Source: Roseivivax halotolerans (GTDB lineage: Bacteria > Pseudomonadota > Alphaproteobacteria > Rhodobacterales > Rhodobacteraceae). Taken from it: a DNA stretch of 64,000 bases. Positions 27,245-35,987 of this stretch are shown here, in pieces. The stretch covers positions 248,001-312,000 of the forward strand of contig NZ_FOXV01000001.1 of NCBI RefSeq assembly GCF_900115815.1, read 5' to 3'. The position numbers and the translations under genes were made by a program. Below the pieces are notes generated by a model. That model saw nothing but the letters and a program-made list of their open reading frames with translations, ran no database searches and was not told the origin of the DNA. Positions within the stretch are counted from its first letter, which is position 1. Every line of letters starts with the position of its first letter.

Positions 27245-28198
27245 CTAAACACGCTCGATGATCCTTTCCCCGAAGAGCCCCTGGGGCCGGAAGAGAAGCA
27301 CGATCAGCGCGAGCACGAAGGCGAACCAGGTCTCGGTATTACCGCCGAGGAAGGGCTGGCCCCAGTAGATCTCGAAAAGCTTTTCCAGCATCCCGATCAT
27401 CAGACCGCCCACGATCGCGCCGGTGATGCTCTCGAGCCCGCCCAGCATCAGAACGGGCAGCGCCTTGTAGGCGATCACCTCGAGCGCGAAGGACACGCCC
27501 GCCCGCGCGCCCCAGGCAATGCCGGTCACGAGCGCGATAATGCCTGCGATGAACCATACCAGAACCCAGATCGTCTGAAGCGAAATCCCGACCGACAGCG
27601 CCGCCTGGTGGTCGTCGCCAAGCGCGCGGATCGCCCGGCCCATCTGCGTGTAGTTGAGAAATGCCAGAAGCGCCGCGACCAGCAGCGTCGCCACGACGAC
27701 GACGGTGATGTCGAGATGCTGCAGGATCAAAAGCCCGCCGAACGGCTCCAGCACCGTATCGCCCGTCGGGATACCTAGCTCGTCGGAGATCATCACCTTG
27801 TTCTCGCCGCCGAAGATGATCTCCCCGAAGCCGATCAGGAAGAGCGTGATCCCGATCGTCGCCATGAAGAGGATTATGTCGGGCTGTCCGACAAGCGGGC
27901 GCAGCACGACCCGTTCGATCGTGACCGCCAGCACGAACATCACCGCCAGCGTGAGGCCGACGCTGATCCACGCCGGGATCCCCATCGCGTGAAGTCCCAC
28001 CAAGGTCAGCGCGGCGAAGACCACCATGATGCCCTGCGCGAAGTTGAAGATCCGGCTCGAGCGGAAGATCAGCACGAAGCCAAGCGCGATCAGCGCATAG
28101 AGGATGCCCGAGACGAGCCCCTCCCAGAGCACCTGCAACAGGAAGTCCGGCGCGGCGGCCATGTCCACGAAGGGGGCGATCAGGTAGTCGTAAAGCAT
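27245..28198 (-). CDS. livH: Branched-chain-type ABC transporter permease LivH
   Basis: A 317-residue inner-membrane permease with about eight helices. Diagnostic segments are GLVSGILYALIALGFVLIF at the N-terminus, the cytoplasmic EAA-like loop MGRAIRALGDDHQAALSVGI, and LPVLMLGGLESITGAIVGG. It forms the translocation path with LivM. It is separated from livG by 112 bases containing two strong inverted repeats. Family assignment is secure; the transported solute is not. Confidence 0.93.
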   Translation of the reverse strand: MLYDYLIAPFVDMAAAPDFLLQVLWEGLVSGILYALIALGFVLIFRSSRIFNFAQGIMVVFAALTLVGLHAMGIPAWISVGLTLAVMFVLAVTIERVVLRPLVGQPDIILFMATIGITLFLIGFGEIIFGGENKVMISDELGIPTGDTVLEPFGGLLILQHLDITVVVVATLLVAALLAFLNYTQMGRAIRALGDDHQAALSVGISLQTIWVLVWFIAGIIALVTGIAWGARAGVSFALEVIAYKALPVLMLGGLESITGAIVGGLMIGMLEKLFEIYWGQPFLGGNTETWFAFVLALIVLLFRPQGLFGERIIERV

Positions 28199-28221
28199 TT
28201 AGCGTCCTTCATCCTGCCCTT

Positions 28222-28294
28222 GGATCCCGCGGGATCCTGTTCTTTGGGTTGGCGACAATACCGCGGGGTCCGGGGCAGAGCCCCGGCGCCGCGG
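28222..28294. repeat. Two adjacent GC-rich inverted repeats between livG and livH
   Basis: A perfect 16-bp palindrome GGATCCCGCGGGATCC lies at 28222-28237. A second hairpin (CCGCGG...CCGCGG arms around CCGGGGC/GCCCCGG) lies at 28261-28294. Neither has a T-run on the minus strand, so they are not classic terminators. They lie inside the leftward liv transcription unit and could stabilise or process the mRNA, or be an intergenic repeat family. Confidence 0.6.
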
Positions 28295-28310
28295 TACGCG
28301 GCGCTCCGGC

Positions 28311-29123
28311 TCAATGCGCCACCCCGAGATAGGCGTCGATCACCGCCTGGTTGCCGCGCACTTCGTCCGGCGTGCCGTCACCGATCTTCTTGCCGTAATC
28401 CATCACCACGACGCGGTCCGACAGGTCCATCACGACGCCCATGTCGTGCTCGATCAACGCGATCGTGGTGCCGAACTCATCGTTCACGTCGAGGATGAAG
28501 CGGGACATGTCCTCCTTCTCCTCGACATTCATGCCCGCCATCGGCTCGTCAAGCAGCAGCAGCGACGGCTCGGCGGCAAGCGCGCGGGCCAGCTCCACCC
28601 GCTTCTTGAGGCCATAGGGCAGTCGGCCAACCGGCGTCTTGCGGATGTTCTGGATCTCGAGGAAGTCGATCACCCGCTCCACGTGTTCGCGGTTGTCCAT
28701 TTCCTCGTCGCGCGCACGGCCCCACCACAGCGCCTGGGAAAAGAGCCCGGCATTCATGTGGGTGAGCCGCCCCGTCATCACGTTGTCGAGCACCGTCATC
28801 CCCTCGAAGAGCGCGATGTTCTGGAAGGTGCGCGCAACGCCCATCCGGGCGACCTCGTAAGGCTTCATCTGTGGGCGTATCTCGCCTTTATAGAAGACCT
28901 CGCCCTCGGTTGGCGTGTAGAAGCCCGAGATGATGTTAAGCATCGAGGATTTACCAGCGCCGTTCGGACCGATGATGGCGCGGATCTCGCCCTCGCGGAT
29001 GTCGAAGGAGATGTCGTTGATCGCCACCACGCCGCCGAAGCGCAGGGTGATGTTCTTCATCTCCATCAGAACGCCGCCGATCTGGCGGCCATCCGCGGTG
29101 ACGTAGCCTTGCGCGTCTTTCAT
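28311..29123 (-). CDS. livG: Branched-chain-type ABC transporter ATP-binding protein LivG
   Basis: A 270-residue ATPase with Walker A IIGPNGAGKSS, Q-loop RTFQNIALF, a signature position occupied by LPYGLKKRVELARAL (LSGGQ replaced by LPYGLK, as in many LivG proteins), Walker B LLLLDEPMAGMN and H-loop LIEHDM. The start at 29123 follows a GGGGG-rich ribosome-binding site; the alternative seven codons upstream lacks one. It pairs with LivF as the second ATPase of the importer. The 20-residue N-terminal extension before the ABC core is slightly unusual. Confidence 0.93.
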   Translation of the reverse strand: MKDAQGYVTADGRQIGGVLMEMKNITLRFGGVVAINDISFDIREGEIRAIIGPNGAGKSSMLNIISGFYTPTEGEVFYKGEIRPQMKPYEVARMGVARTFQNIALFEGMTVLDNVMTGRLTHMNAGLFSQALWWGRARDEEMDNREHVERVIDFLEIQNIRKTPVGRLPYGLKKRVELARALAAEPSLLLLDEPMAGMNVEEKEDMSRFILDVNDEFGTTIALIEHDMGVVMDLSDRVVVMDYGKKIGDGTPDEVRGNQAVIDAYLGVAH

Positions 29124-29160
29124 GCTGCCCCCCTGTCGCAACAAAAGCGCAGCGACGCCC

Positions 29161-30129
29161 CTAGTTGCCCGTTTGCGGCAGCCTGTTCATGCGCACCGCG
29201 CCCCCCGGTCCCTTGCCGACACCCGGAGACAAGGTGCACCCGTCCTTCCCCACCTCGAGGATATGAACCGAAACATCCGTTTCGCCCATCATCGAAAGTG
29301 CGCTGACCTCGACCTTGATCGGGCAGCCCTGCACGCTGCCGAACCGGGTCATACCGGCGTACCAATCGTGCGAGTCCGACTTCTGATAGCGATACTCCAG
29401 CGGTGTCGTCGCGCGGGCATGCCCGGCCTTTGACCACCAGTCGTGAAAGCGCGCCTTGAGCGTACCCGTCACCGCCGGATCGACAAGCGCGAACCGGTTC
29501 GACGCCACGGAACACCAGCGCAGCGGCTTGCCATCGCGGTTCTGGTCGCGGGGCCGCATCTTGACCTCGAAGGCCTTGCCCGCGGAAAAGAATTTCTGTT
29601 CGGTATACGGCTGGTCCGGGTCGTAACGATCGTCCCCGTGGGTTGTCAGACCGCTGGTGTCGAAGGTCTCGTGCTGCGCCACGGCGGCAAAGCAGCGCTG
29701 CATCAGATCGTCCCAAAGGGTGTAGTAGCCGGGGCGCACCTGCCGGTCCGGTCGCCTCGGCTGACCACCCAGCATGATGATAGGGTCGCCCGGTTTTTCG
29801 TCCGAAACGCGCGGCACCGCGCCGGTCGCCTCGCGCAGCACATCTGCAAAGGCCTGCGCCTGCGCCGCCTCTTCGGGACTGACATCCGGGCGCAGCGCCT
29901 CTTGATCGCCCTCCTCGAGGAGCGCAGCAAGTGTCGCCTGCGGCGGCTCTGGCTGCGCCGGCACCACGGGCGCCGGCGTCTCTGACCGCGTCACGATGAC
30001 AGGTTTCTCCTGCAGCGGGCCGCGGTCCTCGATCACAGGCAGCTCTGCCTGCATGAACACCACGCAGACCCCTGCAAAGCCGATCAGCACAAGTGCAGCC
30101 GCCGCCCCGGCAAGAAACCTCAAATCCAT
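29161..30129 (-). CDS. Membrane-anchored protein of unknown function
   Basis: A 322-residue protein: an N-terminal anchor helix (LAGAAAALVLIGFAGVCVVF), a Pro/Gln/Glu-rich linker (about 40-110) and a globular periplasmic C-terminal part with a few Cys (QRCFAAVA, RWCSVASN, GCPIKV, GCTLSPG) that may pair. GAAGGA nine bases upstream supports the ATG at 30129. No family is recognised. It lies between the acyl-CoA ligase and livG genes on the same strand, so it may travel with the importer, but the sequence gives no functional clue. Confidence 0.65.
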   Translation of the reverse strand: MDLRFLAGAAAALVLIGFAGVCVVFMQAELPVIEDRGPLQEKPVIVTRSETPAPVVPAQPEPPQATLAALLEEGDQEALRPDVSPEEAAQAQAFADVLREATGAVPRVSDEKPGDPIIMLGGQPRRPDRQVRPGYYTLWDDLMQRCFAAVAQHETFDTSGLTTHGDDRYDPDQPYTEQKFFSAGKAFEVKMRPRDQNRDGKPLRWCSVASNRFALVDPAVTGTLKARFHDWWSKAGHARATTPLEYRYQKSDSHDWYAGMTRFGSVQGCPIKVEVSALSMMGETDVSVHILEVGKDGCTLSPGVGKGPGGAVRMNRLPQTGN

Positions 30130-30342
30130 CCTCGAAAATCCTTCTGCATTCTGACATGCACAGGATTTCCAGCACCGTTCCGTCCTGCGCAAAGACAGAG
30201 ATGCCGCTCGAATTCGGCAGAAATTCGGACATATCGGGACCATTCCGGACAGAGGCGTAGGCCGGGCACCCGTGACCCGCGCTCACGGCATACTCTGCCG
30301 GATGGCGGGCGGGGCGATCCGCGCAGCGGGAGCGTCCGGCCG

Positions 30343-32319
30343 TCATTCCGCCGCCTCCCGGACCTGCGATGCCACCGGCACGACCTTCGGCGAGCGCGCG
30401 AAGAGCGTCGCCTTGATCTTGCCCTTGCGCCCGTCCTCGTAGGTCACTTCGGTCTCGGTATAGACGCTGTCCTCGCCGCTATAGAGGCCCTCGACGAGAT
30501 CCTCGAACTTCTCGGCGATGATCTTGCGGCGCACTTTCCGCGTGCGGGTCAGCTCGCCGTCATCGGCGTCGAGCTCCTTGTGCAAGACGAAGAAGCGATG
30601 AATTTGGCAGCCCGACAGCATGTCGTCCTCAGCGACGCTGGCGTTCGTCTCCTCGACGTGATCCTGGATCATGTCGAGAACCTGCTTGTTCTGGGCGAGC
30701 TCCTGGTAGGAGGCATAGGCGATGTTGTTGCGCTCCGCCCAGTTGCCCACGGCGGTCAGGTCGATGTTGATGAAGGCGACGCAGCGGTCGCGGCCTGCGC
30801 CGAACACGACAGCTTCGAGGATGTTGGGGTAGAACTTGAGCTTGTTCTCCACGTATTTCGGCGCGAAGAGCGAGCCGTCCGCCATCTTGCCCACATCCTT
30901 GGCGCGGTCGATGATCCGTAGATGCCCGGTCTCTTCCTCGATGAAGCCTGCATCGCCCGTCGCAACCCAGCCCTCGGGATCCTTGGTGTCCTTCGTCGAC
31001 TCGGCGTTCTTGTAATACTCCACGAACGTGCCCGGCGAGCGGTAGAAGACCTCGCCGTTCTCCGCGATGCGGAGCTCGACACCCGGAGACGGCACGCCCA
31101 CCGTGTCCGATCGCACCTCGCCATCGGGCTGCTGCGTGATGAAGACCGAGGCTTCGGTCTGGCCGTAGAGCTGTTTCAGGTTGATCCCGAGCGCGCGGTA
31201 GAAATCGAAGATCTCAGGTCCGATCGCCTCGCCGGCGGTGTATCCCACCCGCACCCGGCTGAAGCCCAGCGCGTTCTTGAGCGGCCCGTAGATCATGAAC
31301 TCGCCGAGACGATATTTGAGCCGGTCGCCGGCGCTGACGCTTTCTCCATCGAGGATCTTCGGACCGACGCGCCGCGCGTGGTTCATGAAGTAGTGGAAGA
31401 TCCGCTGCTTCAGCCTCCCCGAATCCTCCATGCGGATCATGATCTGCGTCAGCTGCGTCTCGAAGACCCGTGGCGGTGCGAAATAATAGGTCGGCGCAAT
31501 TTCCCGCAGATCGGTCATCATCGTGTCCGGGCTCTCGGGGCAGTTCACGCAGAACCCGGCCCAATAGGCCTGACCGATGGAGAAGATGAAATCTCCGACC
31601 CAGGCCATCGGCAGGTAGGCGAGCACCTCCTCATGTTCGCTGAGAGCGTCGAACTGGCAGGAGGCCTTCGCGGTCTCGATGATGTTGCGGTTCGACAGGA
31701 CCACGCCCTTGGGCTTGCCGGTCGTGCCCGAGGTATAGAGCATGACGCAGGTATCGTCGTAGCCGAGCGACGTGCGCCGCGCCTCGAGCTCAGCGCCCAG
31801 CCGGTCCTTCGCCTCGCGGCCCGCCTTCTGCACGTTTTCGAAGGACGTGAGCGCCGAATGATCGTATTTCCGAAGGCCCCGCGCATCGAGGTAGATCATG
31901 CGCTCGAAGTCCGGCAGCCGGTCCTGGATCTCGATGACCTTGTCGACTTGCTCCTGGTCGCTCGCGATGACCAGCTTCGCGCCGCAATGATCGAGCACGT
32001 AGGCCATCTCTTCGGCGACCGCGTCCTGGTACAGCGGCACCGGGATGGCCCCGACGCTTTGTGCGGCAACCATCGACCAGTAGAGATAGGGTCGATTTCG
32101 CCCGATGATCGCGATGAAGTCACCCTTGGCAACGCCCATTTCGATCAGCCCGAGCGCGAGGGCCTCGATCTCGGCCTCGGCCTCGGACCAACTCCAGCTT
32201 TGCCAGATGCCGAACTCTTTCTCGCGATAGGCGGGACGCGATGCGAACGTGGTCGCATTGCGCCGCAACAGAGCTGGAATCGAACGCAGCCCGGCTGCGC
32301 CCTCCATCGTCTCGGTCAA
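30343..32319 (-). CDS. AMP-dependent long-chain acyl-CoA synthetase family protein (TTG start)
   Basis: A 658-residue adenylate-forming ligase. The P-loop YTSGTTGKPKG, A5 QLYGQTEAS, A7 GWVATGDAGFIEE and A8 region IIDRAKDVGKMADG are all intact, so activity as an acyl- or aryl-CoA ligase is expected. The start is taken as TTG at 32319 because GGGAGG lies 7 bases upstream; the first ATG, 4 codons later, would be too far from it. It heads the leftward block containing the liv importer and a second ligase-like gene. It probably activates the imported acid, whose identity is unknown. Confidence 0.88.
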   Translation of the reverse strand: MTETMEGAAGLRSIPALLRRNATTFASRPAYREKEFGIWQSWSWSEAEAEIEALALGLIEMGVAKGDFIAIIGRNRPYLYWSMVAAQSVGAIPVPLYQDAVAEEMAYVLDHCGAKLVIASDQEQVDKVIEIQDRLPDFERMIYLDARGLRKYDHSALTSFENVQKAGREAKDRLGAELEARRTSLGYDDTCVMLYTSGTTGKPKGVVLSNRNIIETAKASCQFDALSEHEEVLAYLPMAWVGDFIFSIGQAYWAGFCVNCPESPDTMMTDLREIAPTYYFAPPRVFETQLTQIMIRMEDSGRLKQRIFHYFMNHARRVGPKILDGESVSAGDRLKYRLGEFMIYGPLKNALGFSRVRVGYTAGEAIGPEIFDFYRALGINLKQLYGQTEASVFITQQPDGEVRSDTVGVPSPGVELRIAENGEVFYRSPGTFVEYYKNAESTKDTKDPEGWVATGDAGFIEEETGHLRIIDRAKDVGKMADGSLFAPKYVENKLKFYPNILEAVVFGAGRDRCVAFINIDLTAVGNWAERNNIAYASYQELAQNKQVLDMIQDHVEETNASVAEDDMLSGCQIHRFFVLHKELDADDGELTRTRKVRRKIIAEKFEDLVEGLYSGEDSVYTETEVTYEDGRKGKIKATLFARSPKVVPVASQVREAAE

Positions 32320-32474
32320 ACCAATTCCTCCCTTGGACCCGTTGCCGGGCCTCTGTGCCAAGACGGTCGCTGAGCGCCCGTCCCTCCTCTGGCTTGGGAT
32401 CATTAGGTCCGGCGCGGCCCCTTCGGTCAAGGGTCACGTGGTCTCAGGATGAAAAAAATTGAACGGGTATTAAA

Positions 32475-32897
32475 TTAATGCTGGCCGGGAGCGTCGTTAA
32501 GCAGTTCGCGCAGCTCGGCCTGCATCGCGCGGACCTCGGCCAGATCGCGGCCTTCGGGCAGCGAATCACCAGCTTTTCCAAGTGCCTCGATGATATGCTC
32601 CTCGCCATCGGCGACCTGCTTCATCACGTTCGCATCGATCTCGTCGAAGGCTGAGCGGAGCGAGACCACCGCGCGATTGACCATCGAGAAGACACCGCCA
32701 TCCCGATCCGGCTCCCCGCCATGCGCGGTGATGATCGCGGCGAGTTGATCGGCGTGCTTGTTATGCGCTTCGCGAAACCGCACCGCCACATGTCGGAACT
32801 CGGGCTCGGCGCGCGAGACCATCGTCTCGTAGCCAGCCTCGGCATCGACGGTGAGGGTCAGGGCGTCCTGCAGTGTGTCTATCGCATTGTCGGCCAT
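32475..32897 (-). CDS. DUF2383/PA2169 family ferritin-like four-helix protein
   Basis: A 140-residue all-helical protein with Glu/His-rich helices typical of ferritin-like bundles (EAGYETMVSRAEPEFRHVAVRF; EAHNKHADQLAAI; ADGEEHIIEALGK). These fit DUF2383, a family of unknown biochemical role often linked with stress. AAGGAG upstream supports the ATG at 32897. It lies 93 bases beyond the formate dehydrogenase gene on the same strand and may be co-expressed with it. Iron binding is possible from the ExxH motifs but not proven by sequence. Confidence 0.78.
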   Translation of the reverse strand: MADNAIDTLQDALTLTVDAEAGYETMVSRAEPEFRHVAVRFREAHNKHADQLAAIITAHGGEPDRDGGVFSMVNRAVVSLRSAFDEIDANVMKQVADGEEHIIEALGKAGDSLPEGRDLAEVRAMQAELRELLNDAPGQH

Positions 32898-32990
32898 GAT
32901 CGGCATCTCCTTGGGATGCCGTGACAACCATTGGACACAAAGCGCGGTTCCCGGCGCTGAGGCGGGCCGGCGAAGGCCCGCCGCTTCGGT

Positions 32991-35777
32991 TTATTCCGCT
33001 GCGACCTGATCTTCCGTATCCGCCTCGATCCGGACCGCGGAATACTTGAATTCCGGGATCTTCCCGAACGGGTCGAGCTGCGGGTTTGTCAGCACGTTCG
33101 CCGCAGATTCCACGAAGGCGAAGGGCATGAACGCCGTGCCCGGCGCGACGTTGCGATCTTCGCGCGCCATGATCGAGATACTGCCCCGCCGCGTCGTGAG
33201 CCGCACGTAGCCACCCGCCGCTACCCCGAGCTTGCGGAGCGTCGAGGGATGCAGCGAACACGTCGCTTCGGGCTCCACCGTATCGAGCGTGAGCGAGCGC
33301 CGCGTCATGGAGCCGGTGTGCCAATGCTCGAGCTGCCGCCCGGTGATGAGAATCATCGGATAATCGGTATCAGGGCTTTCCGCAGGTGGGGTGACGCGCG
33401 CGGGCGTGAACTGCGCCCGGCCCGCACGGCGCGGGAAGCCGTCGCCGAAGACGACCGACTGGCCCGGATCGTCGGGGCCGAGGCAGGGATAGGTGACCGC
33501 ACCTTCCGTCTCGAGCCGCTTCCAGGTGATGTGGTGCAGCGACCGCATCGACATCTTCATCTCGTCGAAAATCTCGCGCGGATCGTCGTAATCCCAGTCA
33601 AGCCCGACGCGGCGCGCAAGCTGCACGAGGATCTCCCAATCCTGCCGCGCCTCGCCGGGCGGCTGCACCGCTTGCCGCACGACCTGGACCGTACGGTTGG
33701 TATTGGTGACGGTGCCCGTCTTCTCATAGAGCGCCGAGGCGGGCAGGATCACGTCGGCAAACATCGCCGTTTCGGTCAGGAAGATGTCCTGGACGACGAG
33801 GTGATCGAGATTGGCGAGCGCGCGGCGCGCATGTTCGACATCCGGGTCCGACATGGCGGGGTTCTCACCGAGCACATACATGCCACGGATCTCGCCGCGA
33901 TAGACGCGGTCCATGATCTCCACGACGGTCAGGCCCGGCGTTTCGTCGATCGGCGTGCCGCGCCAGATATGGCGGAAAAGCTCGCGCACGTCTTTGTCCG
34001 TAACGCTCTGGTAATCGGGCATGACCTGCGGAATCAGGCCTGAATCCGACGCGCCCTGCACGTTGTTCTGGCCGCGCAGCGGGTGCAGGCCCGTGCCGGG
34101 GCGGCCGACATGGCCGCACAGCAAAGCGAGCGAGATCAGGCAGCGCGAATTGTCGGTGCCGTGGATGTGCTGCGAGACCCCCATGCCCCAGAAGATCATG
34201 CCGGTCCGGGCGCGGGCGAACTCGCGCGCCACCGCGCGGATCGTCTCGGCGTCGATGCCGCAAATGTCGGCCATCTTCTCGGGCGGGAAGGCGCGGATAT
34301 GGTCGCGGAACTCGAAGAAGCCCTCGGTAAAGCCTTCGATGTATTGCCGGTCGTAGAGCTTTTCTTCGACGATCACATGCGCCATCGCGTTGAGAAGCGC
34401 GACATCGGTGCTGGGGCGGAATTGCAGGTTGAACGCCGCGTGCCGCTTCAGACCGTTCTGCAGGCGCGGGTCGATGACGATCAGCTTGCCGCCGCGCTTG
34501 GCGAATTGCTTGAAATAAGTCGCGGCGACGGGATGGTTCTCGGTCGGGTTGGCGCCGATGACGATGGCCACCTCGGCATTCTCGATCTCGTTGAAGCTCG
34601 CCGTGACCGCGCCCGAGCCGACGTTTTCCATCAGCGCCGCGACAGAGGAGGCGTGACAGAGCCGCGTGCAGTGATCGACGTTGTTGTGCTTGAAGCCCTG
34701 GCGGATGAACTTCTGAAAGAGATAGGCCTCTTCGTTCGTGCATTTCGCGGACCCGAAGCCCGCCACGGCGCGCCCACCGAAATAGGAGCGGATATCGGCA
34801 AGACCCTGTCCCGCCTTGTCGAGCGCCTCCTCCCAGGTGGCCTCCCGGAAATGCGTCCAGGGGTTGCCCGGATCGACGTTGAGCCCCTTGTCCGGCGCAT
34901 CCTCGCGTCGGATCAGCGGCTTCGTCAGCCGGTGCGGGTGCTGGATGTAGTCGAAACCGAACCGGCCCTTCACGCAAAGCCGCCCTTCGTTGGCAGGCCC
35001 GTCGATGCCCTCGACATCGCGCACCTTGCCGTCCTTGATCTTGAGCGAGACCTGGCAGCCCACGCCGCAGAATGGGCAAACCGAGGTGACCTCCTCGTCG
35101 AAATCGGCGCTGTCGCCTTCCTGCGCGTCGTTGAGCACGGTCGCGGGCATCAAAGCGCCAGTCGGGCAGGCCTGAACGCACTCACCGCAAGCAACGCAGG
35201 TCGAGGCGCCCATCGGATCGTCCTGGTCGAACACCGGAAAGGCATCATGGCCTCGGTCGGCCATCCCCAACACGTCGTTCACCTGCACGTCGCGGCAGGC
35301 GCGGACGCAGAGATTGCATTGGATGCAGGCATCGAGGTTCACCCGCATGGCGACATGGCTGTCGTCCAGAAGCGGGATGCGGTCGGCTTCCATCGTCGGG
35401 AAGCGGCTCTCGCTGACACCGGCGGCGTCAGCCATCTTCCAGAAATGCGAGGAGCGGTCATGCGCCACGTCACGCTCGGGCTGGTCAGCCATCAGCATTT
35501 CGACAACGAGCTTGCGGGCGGAGCTGGCACGCGCCGTGTCGGTCCGGACGTCCATGCCCTCCTTTGCCTCTCGGATGCAGGAGGCGACAAGATTGCGCTC
35601 ACCCTCCACCTCGACCATGCAGGCGCGGCAATTGCCGTCGGGGCGATAACCGGGCTCGGGCCTGTGGCAAAGATGCGGGATAACGAGGCCCCGGCCATGC
35701 GCGGCCTCCCAGATCGTGGTGCCCCGGGGCACTTCGACGCTCTCGCCGTCCAGCGTGAAACGGATCGTATCGGACAT
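32991..35777 (-). CDS. Formate dehydrogenase catalytic (alpha) subunit, NAD-linked FdsA/FdhA type
   Basis: A 928-residue molybdenum (bis-MGD) enzyme. The N-terminal [2Fe-2S] domain uses C37, C50, C53 and C67. Two ferredoxin-type [4Fe-4S] sites lie at C151/154/157/161 and C194/197/200/204. The MoCo-domain [4Fe-4S] site uses C234/237/241 and C268. The molybdenum ligand is C374 followed by H375 in the CTRLCHASS motif, so the enzyme uses Cys, not selenocysteine. A C-terminal molydopterin dinucleotide-binding domain is present. No FdsB/FdsG diaphorase subunit lies next to it in this window. Electrons may go to another partner. Confidence 0.93.
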   Translation of the reverse strand: MSDTIRFTLDGESVEVPRGTTIWEAAHGRGLVIPHLCHRPEPGYRPDGNCRACMVEVEGERNLVASCIREAKEGMDVRTDTARASSARKLVVEMLMADQPERDVAHDRSSHFWKMADAAGVSESRFPTMEADRIPLLDDSHVAMRVNLDACIQCNLCVRACRDVQVNDVLGMADRGHDAFPVFDQDDPMGASTCVACGECVQACPTGALMPATVLNDAQEGDSADFDEEVTSVCPFCGVGCQVSLKIKDGKVRDVEGIDGPANEGRLCVKGRFGFDYIQHPHRLTKPLIRREDAPDKGLNVDPGNPWTHFREATWEEALDKAGQGLADIRSYFGGRAVAGFGSAKCTNEEAYLFQKFIRQGFKHNNVDHCTRLCHASSVAALMENVGSGAVTASFNEIENAEVAIVIGANPTENHPVAATYFKQFAKRGGKLIVIDPRLQNGLKRHAAFNLQFRPSTDVALLNAMAHVIVEEKLYDRQYIEGFTEGFFEFRDHIRAFPPEKMADICGIDAETIRAVAREFARARTGMIFWGMGVSQHIHGTDNSRCLISLALLCGHVGRPGTGLHPLRGQNNVQGASDSGLIPQVMPDYQSVTDKDVRELFRHIWRGTPIDETPGLTVVEIMDRVYRGEIRGMYVLGENPAMSDPDVEHARRALANLDHLVVQDIFLTETAMFADVILPASALYEKTGTVTNTNRTVQVVRQAVQPPGEARQDWEILVQLARRVGLDWDYDDPREIFDEMKMSMRSLHHITWKRLETEGAVTYPCLGPDDPGQSVVFGDGFPRRAGRAQFTPARVTPPAESPDTDYPMILITGRQLEHWHTGSMTRRSLTLDTVEPEATCSLHPSTLRKLGVAAGGYVRLTTRRGSISIMAREDRNVAPGTAFMPFAFVESAANVLTNPQLDPFGKIPEFKYSAVRIEADTEDQVAAE

Positions 35778-35987
35778 GGCGGACCTCTCGCACTCTCTTG
35801 CGCCCGGTCATAGCCGGGATCACCGCTTTCCGCCGCGACCAATTCCGACGCCTTGGCCGGATTTTGCGCCGCGCGGGTTTCCGAAAGGCGACGGCACAAG
35901 CCCTTCGGTGAAAAAGCGCACGGCGCCGGTTCCCCCCGCGGGACGCCTGCGGTAAGCGGACCTGCACATGTTCGAGGGGCCCTGGTC

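Noticed and set aside
34083..35813. A 576-codon plus-strand frame opposite the formate dehydrogenase gene
   Set aside because: No recognisable protein features, low-complexity composition, and full overlap with a gene having all its cofactor motifs.
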